A stretch of DNA of 64,000 bases from Malus domestica (Eukaryota > Streptophyta > Magnoliopsida > Rosales > Rosaceae). Where the stretch lies: positions 1,624,501 to 1,688,500 of the forward strand of contig NC_091675.1 of NCBI RefSeq assembly GCF_042453785.1. Direction: 5' to 3'. Every line of letters begins with the position of its first letter. Within the stretch, counting starts at the first letter, position 1. The position numbers were made by a program, and so were the translations under genes. The notes below the pieces were generated by a model. The model was not told the DNA's origin and made no database searches. It was given only the letters and a program-made list of their open reading frames with translations. Positions 12,834-24,090 of this stretch are shown one piece after another.

Positions 12834-12901
12834 AGCCCAACTAAACCCAAATGTTCATTAGATAAGGCCCATTAAACTCGACAACTCTTATTGAAGCCCA
12901 T
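12834..12901 (+). promoter_or_regulatory. Cluster of site II (TGGGCY) motifs upstream of the plastid-protein gene
   Basis: GCCCA cores lie at 12835-12839, GGCCCA at 12866-12871 and GCCCA at 12896-12900, with a telo-box-like AAACCCAA near 12844. Site II elements are known TCP-factor targets in plant promoters of housekeeping genes, especially those for ribosomal and organelle proteins. This fits the plastid protein that starts 165 bases downstream. Confidence 0.55.
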
Positions 12902-13064
12902 TAAGAGCACAAAATAAAATCCCACCAATAGTGTCTCGCCAAGTCGGAAATGCAAAATCGCGTCTCACGTGACGAGGAAAGCAAAACGCCAAGTCGTATA
13001 CCGCTGAGTCACTCGCACCACAACACGTCGTCGCAAAAGAGAAGCAGGCAGGCACGCAACAACT

Positions 13065-13482
13065 ATGGCAATTGCTTCGCACCGCCTTATCTCCAGCTCC
13101 TCCTCACCCACAGTAACCGCCATCTCATCCTTCCCTCCAAAATCAAATACCCTAATTTCAAATCCGAACGCTTCCCCCAATCTTCAACTCCCAAAACGCA
13201 GTCGTAGAGACGTCGCTTTGCTCTCCCTCGTCGCTCTCATCCCTTCGCTCTTCCGACCCGACGCGGCATCCGGATTCTCCTTCGGCATTTGTGAGCTAGC
13301 TCGCACCATTTTGATTTAGTCCTTCAGTTTCTAGTTATTTGATCTCGAAACCCTAATTTTTTCCATATTTCCGCAGCAGGACCAAAGGATTGGCTCCGCG
13401 AGCAGAAGAAGAAGGCCTCCAGGTTCCTCCTGGCCCCGATTGATGCCTCCCGAGAGAGCCTCGTCGCGGCTCATCGACTACT

Positions 13483-13536
<54 letters not shown>

Positions 13537-14505
13537 TGTGTGCGTGTGTGTAAAATTTCATCTGGATTAATGTGATTTATTTTTACAGCGGCTACGGATT
13601 CGGATTATACGAACAAGGAGATGGAGGAGGTTCGGAGATTGTTTAGATCTGCTGCAAGGGATTGTGTTATAGAGGACAGGAACTCGTTTGTTGCATTTCA
13701 AGCCAATACAGGCGTTGAGGTTCAACATTTTCGCTCATTTATCCTTGTTTTATTTAATCAGGGTGATTTGGCGGCTCTTAATTTCTATTTAGTGCATAGA
13801 ATCAACTGTTTGGATAGTTACTATAAGCAGCATCTTGTGTGAATTTATCGAAATTTTTAAGGCTCTCTTGCATGGCATTGAAAGAATCTTGTAGATTGAT
13901 GGAGCTGTTGAACTTTTGCTAATTGACCTCATATTATCAAACTCATTACTTCACAGGTTTGCACATTCCGTCTGGTTGTAAAGAACGCATCGTCGTTGCT
14001 TGGTGATAAGGATCCTGTAAAATTGGAAGCCGAGTCTATGCTAAATGATCTTGTAAGGTACATTTTACGTCTGACATATTTACATCGTAGAGCAGTATAT
14101 TTCTCTATTCAATTGCTGTAATATTTACAAACATTGTCTTTTTCATTTCCATTTTTTATGGTTGTTATGTTGCAGATCATTCACTTCTCTTAATGGTCTG
14201 GTAAATGAGACCGACGCTCAATTTGCCGCTGAAAGGTATGTCTCTTCTATCAAGGTAAACATGGCAAGAGAGAATTTCTGTAGAAATTTATTTGCGTTCG
14301 GTTTTGTCGCATTCTTGATCCCTGAGAAAGATTTATTGGGTACTCTGTTTCGCATAATAGGGTACCAAGTTGTAAGTTAACGATAAATTTTCCCATCTCA
14401 CTATGTTCTATTGGCTGCAGAAAGAAGGTTGCAGATTCTCTCATGGATACCTTATCATCCCTAGACAAATTTGAGCAAGGAATCAAGGACTGCCTTGACG
14501 CTTGA
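13065..14505 (+). CDS. Predicted chloroplast (thylakoid-lumen) protein of unknown function
   Basis: Exons 13065-13290, 13377-13484, 13589-13719, 13957-14057, 14176-14235, 14421-14505 join to 236 residues in one frame. The first 45 residues are Ser/Thr/Pro-rich with few acids, as in chloroplast transit peptides. KRSRRDVALLSLVALIPSLF then gives a twin arginine before a hydrophobic stretch, ending in an Ala-rich site (PDAASG); this pattern suggests Tat-dependent lumen import. The mature part starts near GPKDWLREQKKKASRF and is mostly helical and charged (DPVKLEAESMLNDL, ETDAQFAAERKKVADSLMDT), ending GIKDCLDA. I recognise it only as a conserved plant protein and assign no function. Size and helical character recall small lumenal PsbQ-like or photosystem-maintenance proteins, but no specific motif proves that. 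Intron 2 is almost wholly microsatellite. Confidence 0.8.
13485..13551 (+). repeat. Compound microsatellite (CT)n-(AT)n-(TG)n starting at the splice donor
   Basis: The exon 2 donor is CTCA|GTCTCTCT, so the CT repeat begins inside the donor itself and runs to about 13520. AT repeats follow to about 13537, then a short TG run. It fills about two thirds of the 104-nt intron 2. Confidence 0.9.
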
Positions 14506-15418
14506 CCAATTTGTAGGAAAAAACTATCTAGTGGATATCATGCTTGAAATTCTGTAGATGCATGTATATTGTGGATTTGATTATCTCTCGTTGCTTGTCT
14601 ATTATGTTTCTTGATTTTTGCCCTTTTCATGTGCTTCTACCATGTTTTGTGCCATTTACTTCAATAAGTTAGATATTTATAATCTAGCAAAGTTATTGCA
14701 GTCTTAGTTTCTCATTGTGGCGATATTATTCTAGTCTTTGTTAACAGAAAGGTGCTCTGCTCTTGGTTTTGGAAAGACATGAATCGGAGGTCCTTCTATA
14801 AAGACTTACTAACTTTAATGAACAACAACTTTCTTGATTTTTTTTTTTTTGTAATTAGAAATGTATAGCTCGTCACATTTCAAGTCATCCTAGTCATTTA
14901 ATTAACTCTAGTGGTCAAAATCATTCCAGATACTAACTAGGTTGATGACTTGAAATGAAGCAAAATCCACACTTCTAAATGCATAGAATGCGTTCCGCGA
15001 CTCTACTAGCTATAATATTTATTTATTTTTTATTTTCTTTTTCCTTACTTTGCATACCAGTTGTTGGTGGGTGTTGTTGATAATTTGCCTAACATAATTG
15101 AACAATTGAATATAAGTATTGGCTTCTTGGAAATTTTCAGACATCTCAAATTTGTTTGAGTTTCTCATTCCAATGGAATATATTTTTCTTCGCAGAACTA
15201 CAAATATTGATGCTGCCCACTCCTATGCTGCTTTAATTTTGAGCTGACACTTTTGATCAGATCATTATCACCTGTTGGTCCATTTGGAATGGTCTAATAG
15301 GTTGAATCAGATGGCTAAACCAAGCGGTAGCGAAGTTTTCCATCACCTGGCTGTGCTGTACTGACCTAGACAAGCTGAGCAGCTAGTTGGAGATATGTAG
15401 TAAATATCTGCTGGCTAT
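14506..15418. other. Spacer between convergent genes
   Basis: Holds the 3' ends of the plastid-protein gene and of the methyltransferase gene. AT-rich, with a poly-T run at 14840-14851. No gene, RNA or paired repeat was recognised. Confidence 0.5.
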
Positions 15419-16949
15419 CTATGGAATAGTTTGATTCGGTGAACCAGAAGCCTCAACCAAATACAAGCGACAGCATGGCGTTCCATCATCTGGGTGGGTA
15501 TGTACTGACCTAGGCAAGCTGCGAAGCTTGTTGAACAGATTTGAGGGATCGTGCATGAGTCCAAAATGAGCATCTGGATCACCAATTTGTGATAGTTTAA
15601 CATGAGAAAAGCCAAGAGATGGCAGCAGATGATCAGGCCAATCGCTATAGAAATGGAAGATGGAATTGGAAAGACTGATTGATGGTTTGTTCATAAAATC
15701 TGCCAAGAGTACCGTCTGAGTAAGCGAGCACTTGTCTGCTATGGTTTCAAGTACCTGTGTGGCCTCGGAATGGGTTAGGTAGTAGAGGATGCCTTCTAGA
15801 ACCCACACTGTGTTCTTCTCAGGCACAAACCCTGATGTTTGAAGTTTTTCGAGCCAGTCATTGCTTCTGATATCAGCCGCCACTCTTGTAATGGATTTTG
15901 CTGTCATCGTTAGACACGGGTGACCGTTTGTAGAATCCATCGCTGCTTGCAGGAGAGTGGCTTTTATTTGCAGGAGATCAGGAAAATCAACTTCAAACAC
16001 ATTGCTTTCCTTCAGGCAACTCAATCGGTAAGCCCTTGCATCCATTCCTACAAACAGAAGTGCAATTTTTATCATAGGCTGTATATTTACTTCCGTACAC
16101 GTGAAAGCTTGAGAGATTTCAGTGTCCATATACATGCTATTGATAATTTAGTATAAACTACAATTAGTCTTTGGGTGGGGCATGGTCTAAAAGTTTGTCA
16201 TTGTTTCCTACAGTTTACATATGCATATACATGACCAATAATTCGTGATCTGTATTTTACTTTGGTGCATAATCAGAAGCCAGAACTGCATGTTGAGGAT
16301 CAGTTTTCCTAGAAAGTGTTCATTTTGACGGGATTTGATTTTCACTTTACAGGGATTCATATAGTAGATTCTGATAAAGCAATGTAAATGAACAACTCAT
16401 CTGGTGTCACGATGTCAGGATTATCTGTTACTCAGAACTCCTATGATTAAAAATCCGTCATACACAAAAATGTCCCAACATCGTACATCACAGGCACGAA
16501 GTGCAACTTGATGTACGCCACATTGTTTCAAAGAGTACTGTTAACCAAATATTGTGATTTTACCAACCTGCCCCAAGAAGAACTACTTGTGCCTCCCCGT
16601 TGTTGAAGGAATGAAGTGCTGCTTCAAGCTTCGAATCAAACCAGAGTGTTCGAACTGCAAGAATGACACCAGAGATTTCTCGCGCCTTGTTGACGCAGTC
16701 TTTCTTTATCTTCTCATGGAGGCTTTTAAGGTAGGACTCTCCCGCAAGTATGTCTGCCAGGGGGTCATGAATGACATGATTCCACAAGGCTCTCCCAGCT
16801 GCCGTCTGGCAAGCCGACCGCTGAAGAGGATCCCATTCATTCTCAATCGTTGCATGAACCTGTCGAATGGTGTCTGTGGACAACAAGTCCGGAAGCTTGA
16901 ACTCCGGCCACGTTGGGAACTCAGGTGAGCCATTGTCTTGACTTGACAT
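15419..16949 (-). CDS. Class I SAM-dependent methyltransferase, leucine carboxyl methyltransferase-like
   Basis: Two exons, 16568-16949 and 15419-16047, join to 336 residues. The SAM-binding motif I reads VVLLGAGMDARAYRL and the acidic second-strand motif is FEVDFPDL, followed by VAADIRSNDW and WVLEGILYYL. This order (GAGxDxRxxRL, then EGxxxYL) is the signature of the PPM/LCMT-type methyltransferase family, common in bacteria as uncharacterised O-methyltransferases. The substrate is unknown. The start MSSQDNG is chosen because SPEFPTWPEFK follows as a plausible N-terminus; an in-frame ATG at 17030 would add 27 residues and might supply a targeting peptide. The intron splits the motif I glycine codon. 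The gene looks intact. Confidence 0.88.
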
Positions 16950-17889
16950 GGTCTTTAAATTGCTCGGAAAAGCCTTCAAACTGCACGGAAAATTGGAAAC
17001 TAATAGAAAGGAATGGAGAACATATGGCATGCTATGTGTAAGCAGAAGATAGAGGTGGGATCATAAGGTTAGGTTGAGGCAGGTGATAAGAGGGATAAGA
17101 AAAGAGAGCCACACAACACAAAGCCAAATGGGTTGGAGAAAATGGCTTACAAGTCGCGTCCCGGCTTTTATTTTTGCCTGGATAAAAAAGGAAGGTTGCA
17201 ATGCAGTCCACGACTGCCCAATTTAATGTGCCTTTCTGTTTTCGGCCTTACAGCCGTTGTGCTATTATCTGGTGCGAGTGGCTCCTAATAAATGGAAGTC
17301 CAGTCCAATCCAGTTCATGGTTTTTTAACAAGTACTCATTTGTTTGGTTTTGGCTGTGCATGCGACAAAGGCGTCCATTTTGGTGGTACATGTTTGCTTG
17401 CGTTGCACTGTGGCAACTGGCAAAGGAAGGCAATTGGCTTTAGGCTGTTTGGGGTTTCCCAAAAGGCCCCGAATTGATTGGCTATCAGTTTGTAGTCGTG
17501 TTCAAGTGATTCACCCTGTATACTTGCATCCGTGATGCCACCGTGGGGTCTCGGAAAAGTAGCATGCCATATAACTTTTGGACGTGACATTGTATTATTG
17601 GTCGAAAGCGTCTAGCATTCCAGGGGTGGAAGAAAGTCTCCTCTCGTGGTGACACTAGCCCACGCGCCAAAAGACTTTTTAGCTGCGGGGGTAGTTTGTT
17701 TTGGTAGCCGGTAATTCCTACCGGAAAAGCGAAACGTCTCTTTTGTCGGTTGGAACTTGAAAGGGATGGGCCCTAAAGCCCGAAATCAACTACGGCTTCA
17801 TGAGAACAGTGACGGGCCCAGACACAAACAGAACTGGCATCAGCAGACAGAGCCCATATTTGACCAATATTTTCCTAGATGAAGTTAAT
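16950..17889. other. Intergenic region upstream of the methyltransferase gene
   Basis: Contains the leader and promoter of the minus-strand methyltransferase gene. Several reading frames of 60-85 codons overlap on both strands at 17200-17670, but none resembles a known protein and no splice pattern links them. Confidence 0.45.
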
Positions 17890-18106
17890 GGAGGTGGATT
17901 GTCTGCCCTTCCATTTCCATATTATTTTCATCCCCTTCTGTTTGTGTGGTTACGGTTACGTCGATATTTTATATTGATTTTTTTTATAAAAATAATAAAA
18001 CAAAAAGTAATAGGAATATAAAATGTTGACGTGGCTTAACCGTGACCACACAAAACAGGAGAGGATGAGAAGAGTATGGAAATAGGAGGGCAGACAATCC
18101 ATCTTC
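17890..18106. mobile_element. 217-bp MULE-type MITE with 9-bp target duplication
   Basis: Inverted ends match over about 65 bases: the left end reads GGAGGTGGATTGTCTGCCC and the right end, reverse-complemented, GAAGATGGATTGTCTGCCC. Further inward the arms share blocks for CCATTTCCATA, CATCCCCT and GTGTGGT-ACGGTTA. Direct repeats GAAGTTAAT (17881-17889 and 18107-18115) flank it. A 9-bp target duplication is the hallmark of Mutator-like transposition. It has no coding capacity. Confidence 0.9.
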
Positions 18107-18539
18107 GAAGTTAATACCCGTTTCTTAAGATAAACTGTCTTTTCTATAGGATTTTGAGACAAAAATTGTATTAGTGAGATTTTGTTTTGATTAATTTTGT
18201 GTGCACGATATGATGTTTTAAACTACCTGGATTACAAGAAGAGAAGCGAATTCAAACTTAGGGGTCATGTCGGATGGTTATGAGTAACGGATTTAAACTT
18301 ACGTGTAAGAGAAAAAAAAGGAAGGTTGAAATAGAAATTTGTTAGTATATGACTATTAGTTTTACTTTAATTGTTTAATCTTACAACTATAAAACTAGAA
18401 AAAGATATATGAAGTGAAGAGTGTAAAATTGTTTCTCAATAAACATGTCACCCATTGTTGTCGCACTTTAATTTTTGTTGTAAACAAATGGTATTATTTA
18501 TCTTAAGGAAGAGAATGGTGAATTTAAATTATCACGGTC

Positions 18540-18670
18540 TAGTGGTATTTATCTGATTATCGTTAAAGGTAAATTTGAATCATATTATTACTAGCTTATT
18601 AGCTTATTATGAGGTTAAGTTCATATTATTAGTTAATGTAAATAATATCGTTTATTTAAAAAAAAAAAAA
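18540..18670 (+). mobile_element. tRNA-derived SINE copy
   Basis: Starts with an A-box-like TCTAGTGGTATTTATC and ends GTAAATAATATCGTTTATTT plus an A run. The same order and tail recur at 38331-38490 and 49326-49533. Imperfect flanking repeats ATTATCACGGTC and ATTACCGTGGTC (9 of 12 identical) suggest the target duplication. Confidence 0.65.
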
Positions 18671-18911
18671 ATTACCGTGGTCTTATCGTCTCAATTAAAC
18701 GCAAGTTATTCTTGTTAACGCGGGCACTTGCTCCACTGGCACCGCTAAAAGCAAGTGTGTTTGTGGAAGCAAATAAAAAAATCGAGGGAACTGAACCGCC
18801 CAAAAAGATATCCAGTAACCCAACCTAAAAGGTCCGAGAAAGACAAACCCACGCGCACGGCTTCAAATTTTGGTCTCCACTCTCCAGCAACCGAGCCAGT
18901 GAGCGACGGAG

Positions 18912-21900
18912 ATGGCTGCGGTGGTGGCCTGCTGCGGGACGAAGTTCTTTCTGTACTTGCTGATAATCGTAGGCCTGGTATGCTTCGCCGGAATGATGGC
19001 CGGACTCACTCTCGGCCTCATGTCCCTCGGCCTCGTCGACCTCGAGGTCCTCATGAAGTCCGGCCGCCCTCAGGATCGCAAACACGCCGGTGAGCTTTCT
19101 TCCCTCATAATTTCATTTTCTTTAAATTTTTTTGTTTGTTATTTGTTTTTAGTTTATGAAATTTGGAGCTGCTCAGCAATTTCGAATTTCGAATTTTTCA
19201 TTTCTTTGGGCGATCCTCTGGATTCTGAGCTATAAGAACTTTTTTGGATTGAAACTTATTCAAATATCGTTTTTGGAAACGGTTTTCTGGATTGGAAGTT
19301 ATGATATTGTTTTGTGAGATGCTGGACAGTAAGCTAAATTACTAGATGACTCAGTTTATTGCAGTCCAAGTCAAAAGAATAGTTGAACTTTACAGAAGAA
19401 CTGGATTTGCGTGTGTTTAATTGCTTTAAACTGCTCCCTTTTTTGCAGCTAAAATTTATCCGGTGGTGAAGAATCAGCACCTGTTACTTTGCACTCTTTT
19501 AATCGGAAACGCGTTAGCAATGGAGGTAATCGTGTGATGTTGTGGCTTTATCTAGGGCAATTAATTAGTAGTAGTTGATGATGTTTCCTGTGTTATTAGG
19601 CTCTTCCGGTGTTTTTGGATAGTCTTGTGCCTCCTTGGGCGGCCATTGTGTTATCGGTCACTCTCATCCTGGTGTTTGGGGAGGTAAGTTGTCTTCGGAA
19701 GAGCATTTCACGCCGAGTGCTTAGTTTAAGAAGGTATCTACATACATACAAAAGATGTTTACTTTTGGTTCTTTGTATTCGTTGCTACTCCAGATATTGC
19801 CGCAAGCAGTCTGCACTCGCTATGGATTGACTGTTGGGGCGACAATGGCCCCATTTGTGCGTTTTCTTCTTGTTCTTTTCCTCCCCATTTCGTATCCCAT
19901 TAGCAAGGTGATGTTAATGCATGAACTTACATAATGATTACAACGACTTTAGATGTTTGTAAATTTTGTGATGTGTCTTGACTGTTTGACGTAGCTGCAT
20001 ATATTCTGATATTAATTGCATTTTTGTTTCCTATTCTGTCATTTTATTTGTTCTATATTTGTTCTCTCCACAGGTTCTGGATTATATGCTGGGTAAGGGA
20101 CAATCTGCTCTTTTACGAAGAGCAGAGCTAAAGACTTTTGTGAATTTTCATGGAAATGAGGTATATAACCTGACTAAGCTCTCGCATATTGAAAGTTCAC
20201 ATCAGGCACTATACTAGTAGTCTAGTGGCATATGTTAGGAACTTTCAACTTTCCGAAAGTCCTCCGGTTTCCCATGTTCTGTGATTAAATATGGCATATG
20301 CATATGATTTGTTATTTAGGCTGGGAAAGGTGGGGATTTAACACATGATGAGACTACCATCATTGCTGGGGCACTTGAATTGACTGAAAAGACAGCAAAA
20401 GATGCTATGACTCCCATAACAAATGCATTTGCCCTTGATCTGGATGCACCTGTTACTTTGTGGGTTTGTGGATTTCGGTTTGTTCTCTCTATCATATTTG
20501 ATGTGTTCTTCCATTTTTTTAAACCTGTCACTCTATTTTCTCTCCAGGGACACATTGAATGCAATAATGGTAATGGGTCATAGTAGAGTTCCAGTTTATT
20601 GTGGGAAGCCCGGAAATATAATTGGTCTTGTTCTGGTAATTCCATTTTTGCTTTGATTATATACTATATCAAAGTTGAAGTGATAGTGCATGTCCGACCA
20701 AAAAACAAGAGTGATGCTAGCTTCAAATGTATCAGTTCATTTCATATAAGTGCAGGTTAAGAATCTCTTGATGGTTGATCCAGAAGGTGGAGTTACTTTG
20801 AGAAAACTGATGATCAGAAAAATTCCTCGGTATGATAGTACCTCATTATATTTTGGTTTTTATTATCTGATACAAGACATGAGCTAATGTAGTTTTGAGA
20901 ATTCCTGAAGGGGGTGTGCTGCTATCCACACATCCCTTTTTACTTCTCACACACCTTAATTTCCGGCCGTCGGATCGAATAAAATGAAGAAGATCAAAGG
21001 ACATAAATTAATAAGGGGTGTGTGAGAAGTAAAAAGGGGTGTGTGGATATCACACCCCTTCCTAAAATAGTTTGTTTCACTGCCTGTGTTTTATTTTTAT
21101 TGGGCCGGAGCATGATAATTCTTGGCTGGCCTCTTCATTTGCTCCACAGGGTTTCAGAAGACATGCCTCTGTATGATATTCTAAATGAATTTCAGAAAGG
21201 TCACAGTCACATTGCTGTTGTCTTTAAGTATCCAAACGGGAAAAAGGATGCACTAAAGAATGGCAAAGATGGCGAACCACCTGTGTTTAAGGATGATTGT
21301 AAGAAGCAAGCGGGCCAACCTGTGGCATCATTCAAGAAAGGTGTGTATATTCGTAGCAGCAACAAAAGAATGCTGCTGTTTAGGTTTATTTTCATTTTGA
21401 GGTTCAAGATTCAAATCTCAGTTTTAATATTTAATTGTTTCATGATATTTCATTCTGTATTCATAATGTAAAGTTCCATTTGAGTATGTTAATGGATTTA
21501 ACTTGTTCTGTGTGTCCTGTATGATTGATATGATTAACTGAGTTTCTGGCTATCTGATTTCTCAATGTATGTGCTTTTCCTGAGTTTTTCAATCACTGCC
21601 ACCTTTTTGTATGTGTGTCCTTTGAAGTACATAATTTGTGTTCTTGTTGAATTCCAGATGAAAAAGTGGGTTCAAGCAATGCTCTGAGTGCTTTGGACAA
21701 TGGTGATGGAGGTCAACAATCTAAGAAAAGCCCATCAGCTACTCCTGCATTTAAGAAACGACACAGAGGCTGTTCACATTGCATTCTGGACGTTGAGAAC
21801 GGTCCCATTCCAGTTTTCCCAGACAATGAAGAGTTTGTAGGAGTAATTACCATGGAGGATGTCATCGAAGAACTTCTTCAGGTAATGGTCATGCATTGTA

Positions 21901-22496
21901 GGAATAAGTAACTGAATCTGCTCCTGCATTTTCTTACGAAACTTGTGTGAGTATTATCTGGATACTGGATTTTTGTAAATTTTAATTGTTGCATGTATTG
22001 ATCCGAATTGTAAATCTCTGCTTATACCAGGAAGAGATATGGGATGAAACAGATGAGTATGTCGATATCCACAACAGGTAAGATTTTAAGCGATTTTCAC
22101 CTGCACATAATAGCACAACACATTCTTCTTAAATCTTCGGTTCCATGCTGTAGTATGGGTTTGTCAATCATTTTGCTTTGGTAGCAGGACAACCAGTATT
22201 GCTGAAACTTGTATTTTGGACCGAAAGATGATAATATTTCTTGAATATGCAGGATTAAGGTCAACATGCATGCATCTCAGGAAAAGCCTTCTTACTCGAA
22301 CCCACCCAATCCTTCCGGACAACGGTCACCACCTGTCAACCGCGCCCCACTGTTAACATCATCATCAGTGCCATTATATTCAGGTTCTACTCAACATCAA
22401 GACTCTGATAAGGTGACTGCTGTAGATCCAATGCCAACGGACTCACATACCACAACTCATCAAGGTTCTGAAGGCGACACGTCAAGAGATCACTGA
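18912..22496 (+). CDS. CNNM/DUF21 and CBS-domain membrane protein
   Basis: Putative divalent-metal (Mg-type) transporter or regulator of the ancient CNNM/CorC group, on plasma or vacuolar membrane. Twelve exons: 18912-19089, 19449-19525, 19600-19683, 19794-19907, 20074-20160, 20320-20459, 20548-20635, 20756-20829, 21150-21340, 21658-21881, 22031-22077, 22253-22496; joined, 515 residues. Residues 1-180 form the DUF21 domain with four hydrophobic segments and the signature [24 protein letters not shown] pair follows: first GHSRVPVY...IIGLVLVKNLL, second [10 protein letters not shown] and [15 protein letters not shown]. About 100 poorly conserved residues are inserted between the halves of the second CBS domain, as in plant members. 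The tail is Ser/Pro/Thr-rich and disordered. Intron 8 holds a MITE. The gene looks intact; from memory it is closest to At4g14240. Confidence 0.95.
20910..21058. mobile_element. 149-bp hAT-type MITE in intron 8 of the CNNM gene
   Basis: Long inverted ends: the left has GGGGTGTGCTGCTATCCACA then TTTTTACTTCTCACACACC; the right is GGTGTGTGAGAAGTAAAAA then GTGTGGATATCACACCCC. Flanks TTCCTGAA (20902-20909) and TTCCTAAA (21059-21066) form an 8-bp target duplication with one change, as made by hAT transposases. Related copies lie at 37629-37778 and 58585-58731. Confidence 0.88.
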
Positions 22497-24058
22497 GATT
22501 GATCGTATGTTCTTCGCATGAATGAAATATAGATGCACAAAATCAATATTTAAGTTTGAAATTACGTAAAATTAACCGAAGACTACCTACAATTATGGTA
22601 CTCTAGTTATGTAGAAAGATATGATCCCCTACATGTTTGATGAGAACCCGCTGCTAAGACAACCCTCTCTCTCTCTCTCGATCTCTCTCTCGAACGTAAA
22701 TTCTATTACTACGTGTTTTATGTGCTAAGCGCTCTTCACCTGTTTTGTAACATCAAGTGTTGCCCATGAAAGGCCCGGCAGGCCACCCTTCATGATGAAC
22801 TCCTTAACACTTTTGCATCGAGTTATCGATTGGTATGAGTAGAACCACTCAATTTTTTATTTTGGCAATTTTCTGAAGTAATAATCTTGCATTCTTCAGT
22901 AATTCAAACCTAAAGTTTAATAGCAAGATAATGCTAAAGCGATTCTCTTAAAGAATTCTTCATGAACTCTCATTTACCTTATAGTTTAACGTCAATTCTT
23001 ATTCTAATATTATAAAAAATTATTTAAAAAATATGAGGTGATAGAGATTTTTCCATTTCAATCTTTTTTCTCTAAACTAAAATCAATTTGATTAATACAT
23101 TCTCACGTTATAATCAGATATTCACTTCATGAGCATAATATAAATGAATAATATGTACAATTTGAAAATTGTCAACTTCATCGTTCACTTGTGAAAATGA
23201 TTTATACCATACTAAGTGACCGTATTCAAATATTATACGCGATTAATACCATATTAAGTGACCATATTCAATTATTTACGCGCTAAATTTTTAGGCACGT
23301 GCTGGTTAGCTGTTGTGCGCAGTACGCACCGTAACCTGGACATAAACCCGAAACTTTCTGGTGGCGGTCAATTTCCATCCATGGCGCTCGCCGCAAAATG
23401 CAAATAAAATCTACGACATGAGTTCCAGCCTCTTATAGATGACACGACAACCTTAACAGCACTGCCCACTTCGCAGACAACATAATTTTTATAAACAAAT
23501 TTCAAAAGTTTATTACTTTATACTCGATTACTACCTCTGCTCATTAGTCATTTCCCCAACTAATCACTTAAAAAAAAAATTAATTTTAATTTTTCCGAGT
23601 GACAGAGAAGTTTCTCCCACTTATTTGAAAATTCTGCTGCTAAAAGCTAATTTATATTGGGTAGGTGCTAATTAGTACTTACCCAATTCAAGTTCCTTCT
23701 TTAATTTCTCAGTTCATCGGGAAAAAAAAAACTCTTCTTTAGATTTTTCATGATCTTGAAGGTTATAAATTCTTTGAAAGGCTATTTCTTTTTGTTGTAG
23801 TTCGATCCAGACGGTGATTTTCCCATTTGGGTACTCGCAGTTTCATCTTCTATTTCCATTTTTAGAAACATTTCCACAGATCTGTCTCATCTCCTGCTCC
23901 AGATTTGTTAAAGATTTCATTTTCTGCTTAAATCCCACTTCTGGATTTGAATTTCGATATTTTATCCAATTTTGGCGGGGTTTTTCATTGGGGGGTTTCC
24001 AGATTGATAGGCTACTTAGTTTACATTCTTCAAAGTTCATTTATTGGGGTGTATTTTT
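22497..24058. other. Intergenic region with CT repeat
   Basis: The 3' end of the CNNM gene, then AT-rich DNA and the promoter and leader of PMT28. A CT repeat interrupted once by GA lies at about 22666-22693. No further gene was recognised; frames near 23814-24311 overlap the true gene start out of frame. Confidence 0.5.

Positions 24059-24084
<26 letters not shown>
24059..24084 (+). repeat. (AG)13 microsatellite directly before a start codon
   Basis: Thirteen AG units end exactly at the ATG of the PMT28 gene at 24085, so the repeat is the last part of the 5' leader and supplies all start-context bases on that side. Confidence 0.95.

Positions 24085-24090
<6 letters not shown>

Noticed and set aside
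17201-17670. Overlapping frames on both strands
   Set aside because: Six similar-sized frames in one place, none with recognisable domains, indicate chance.
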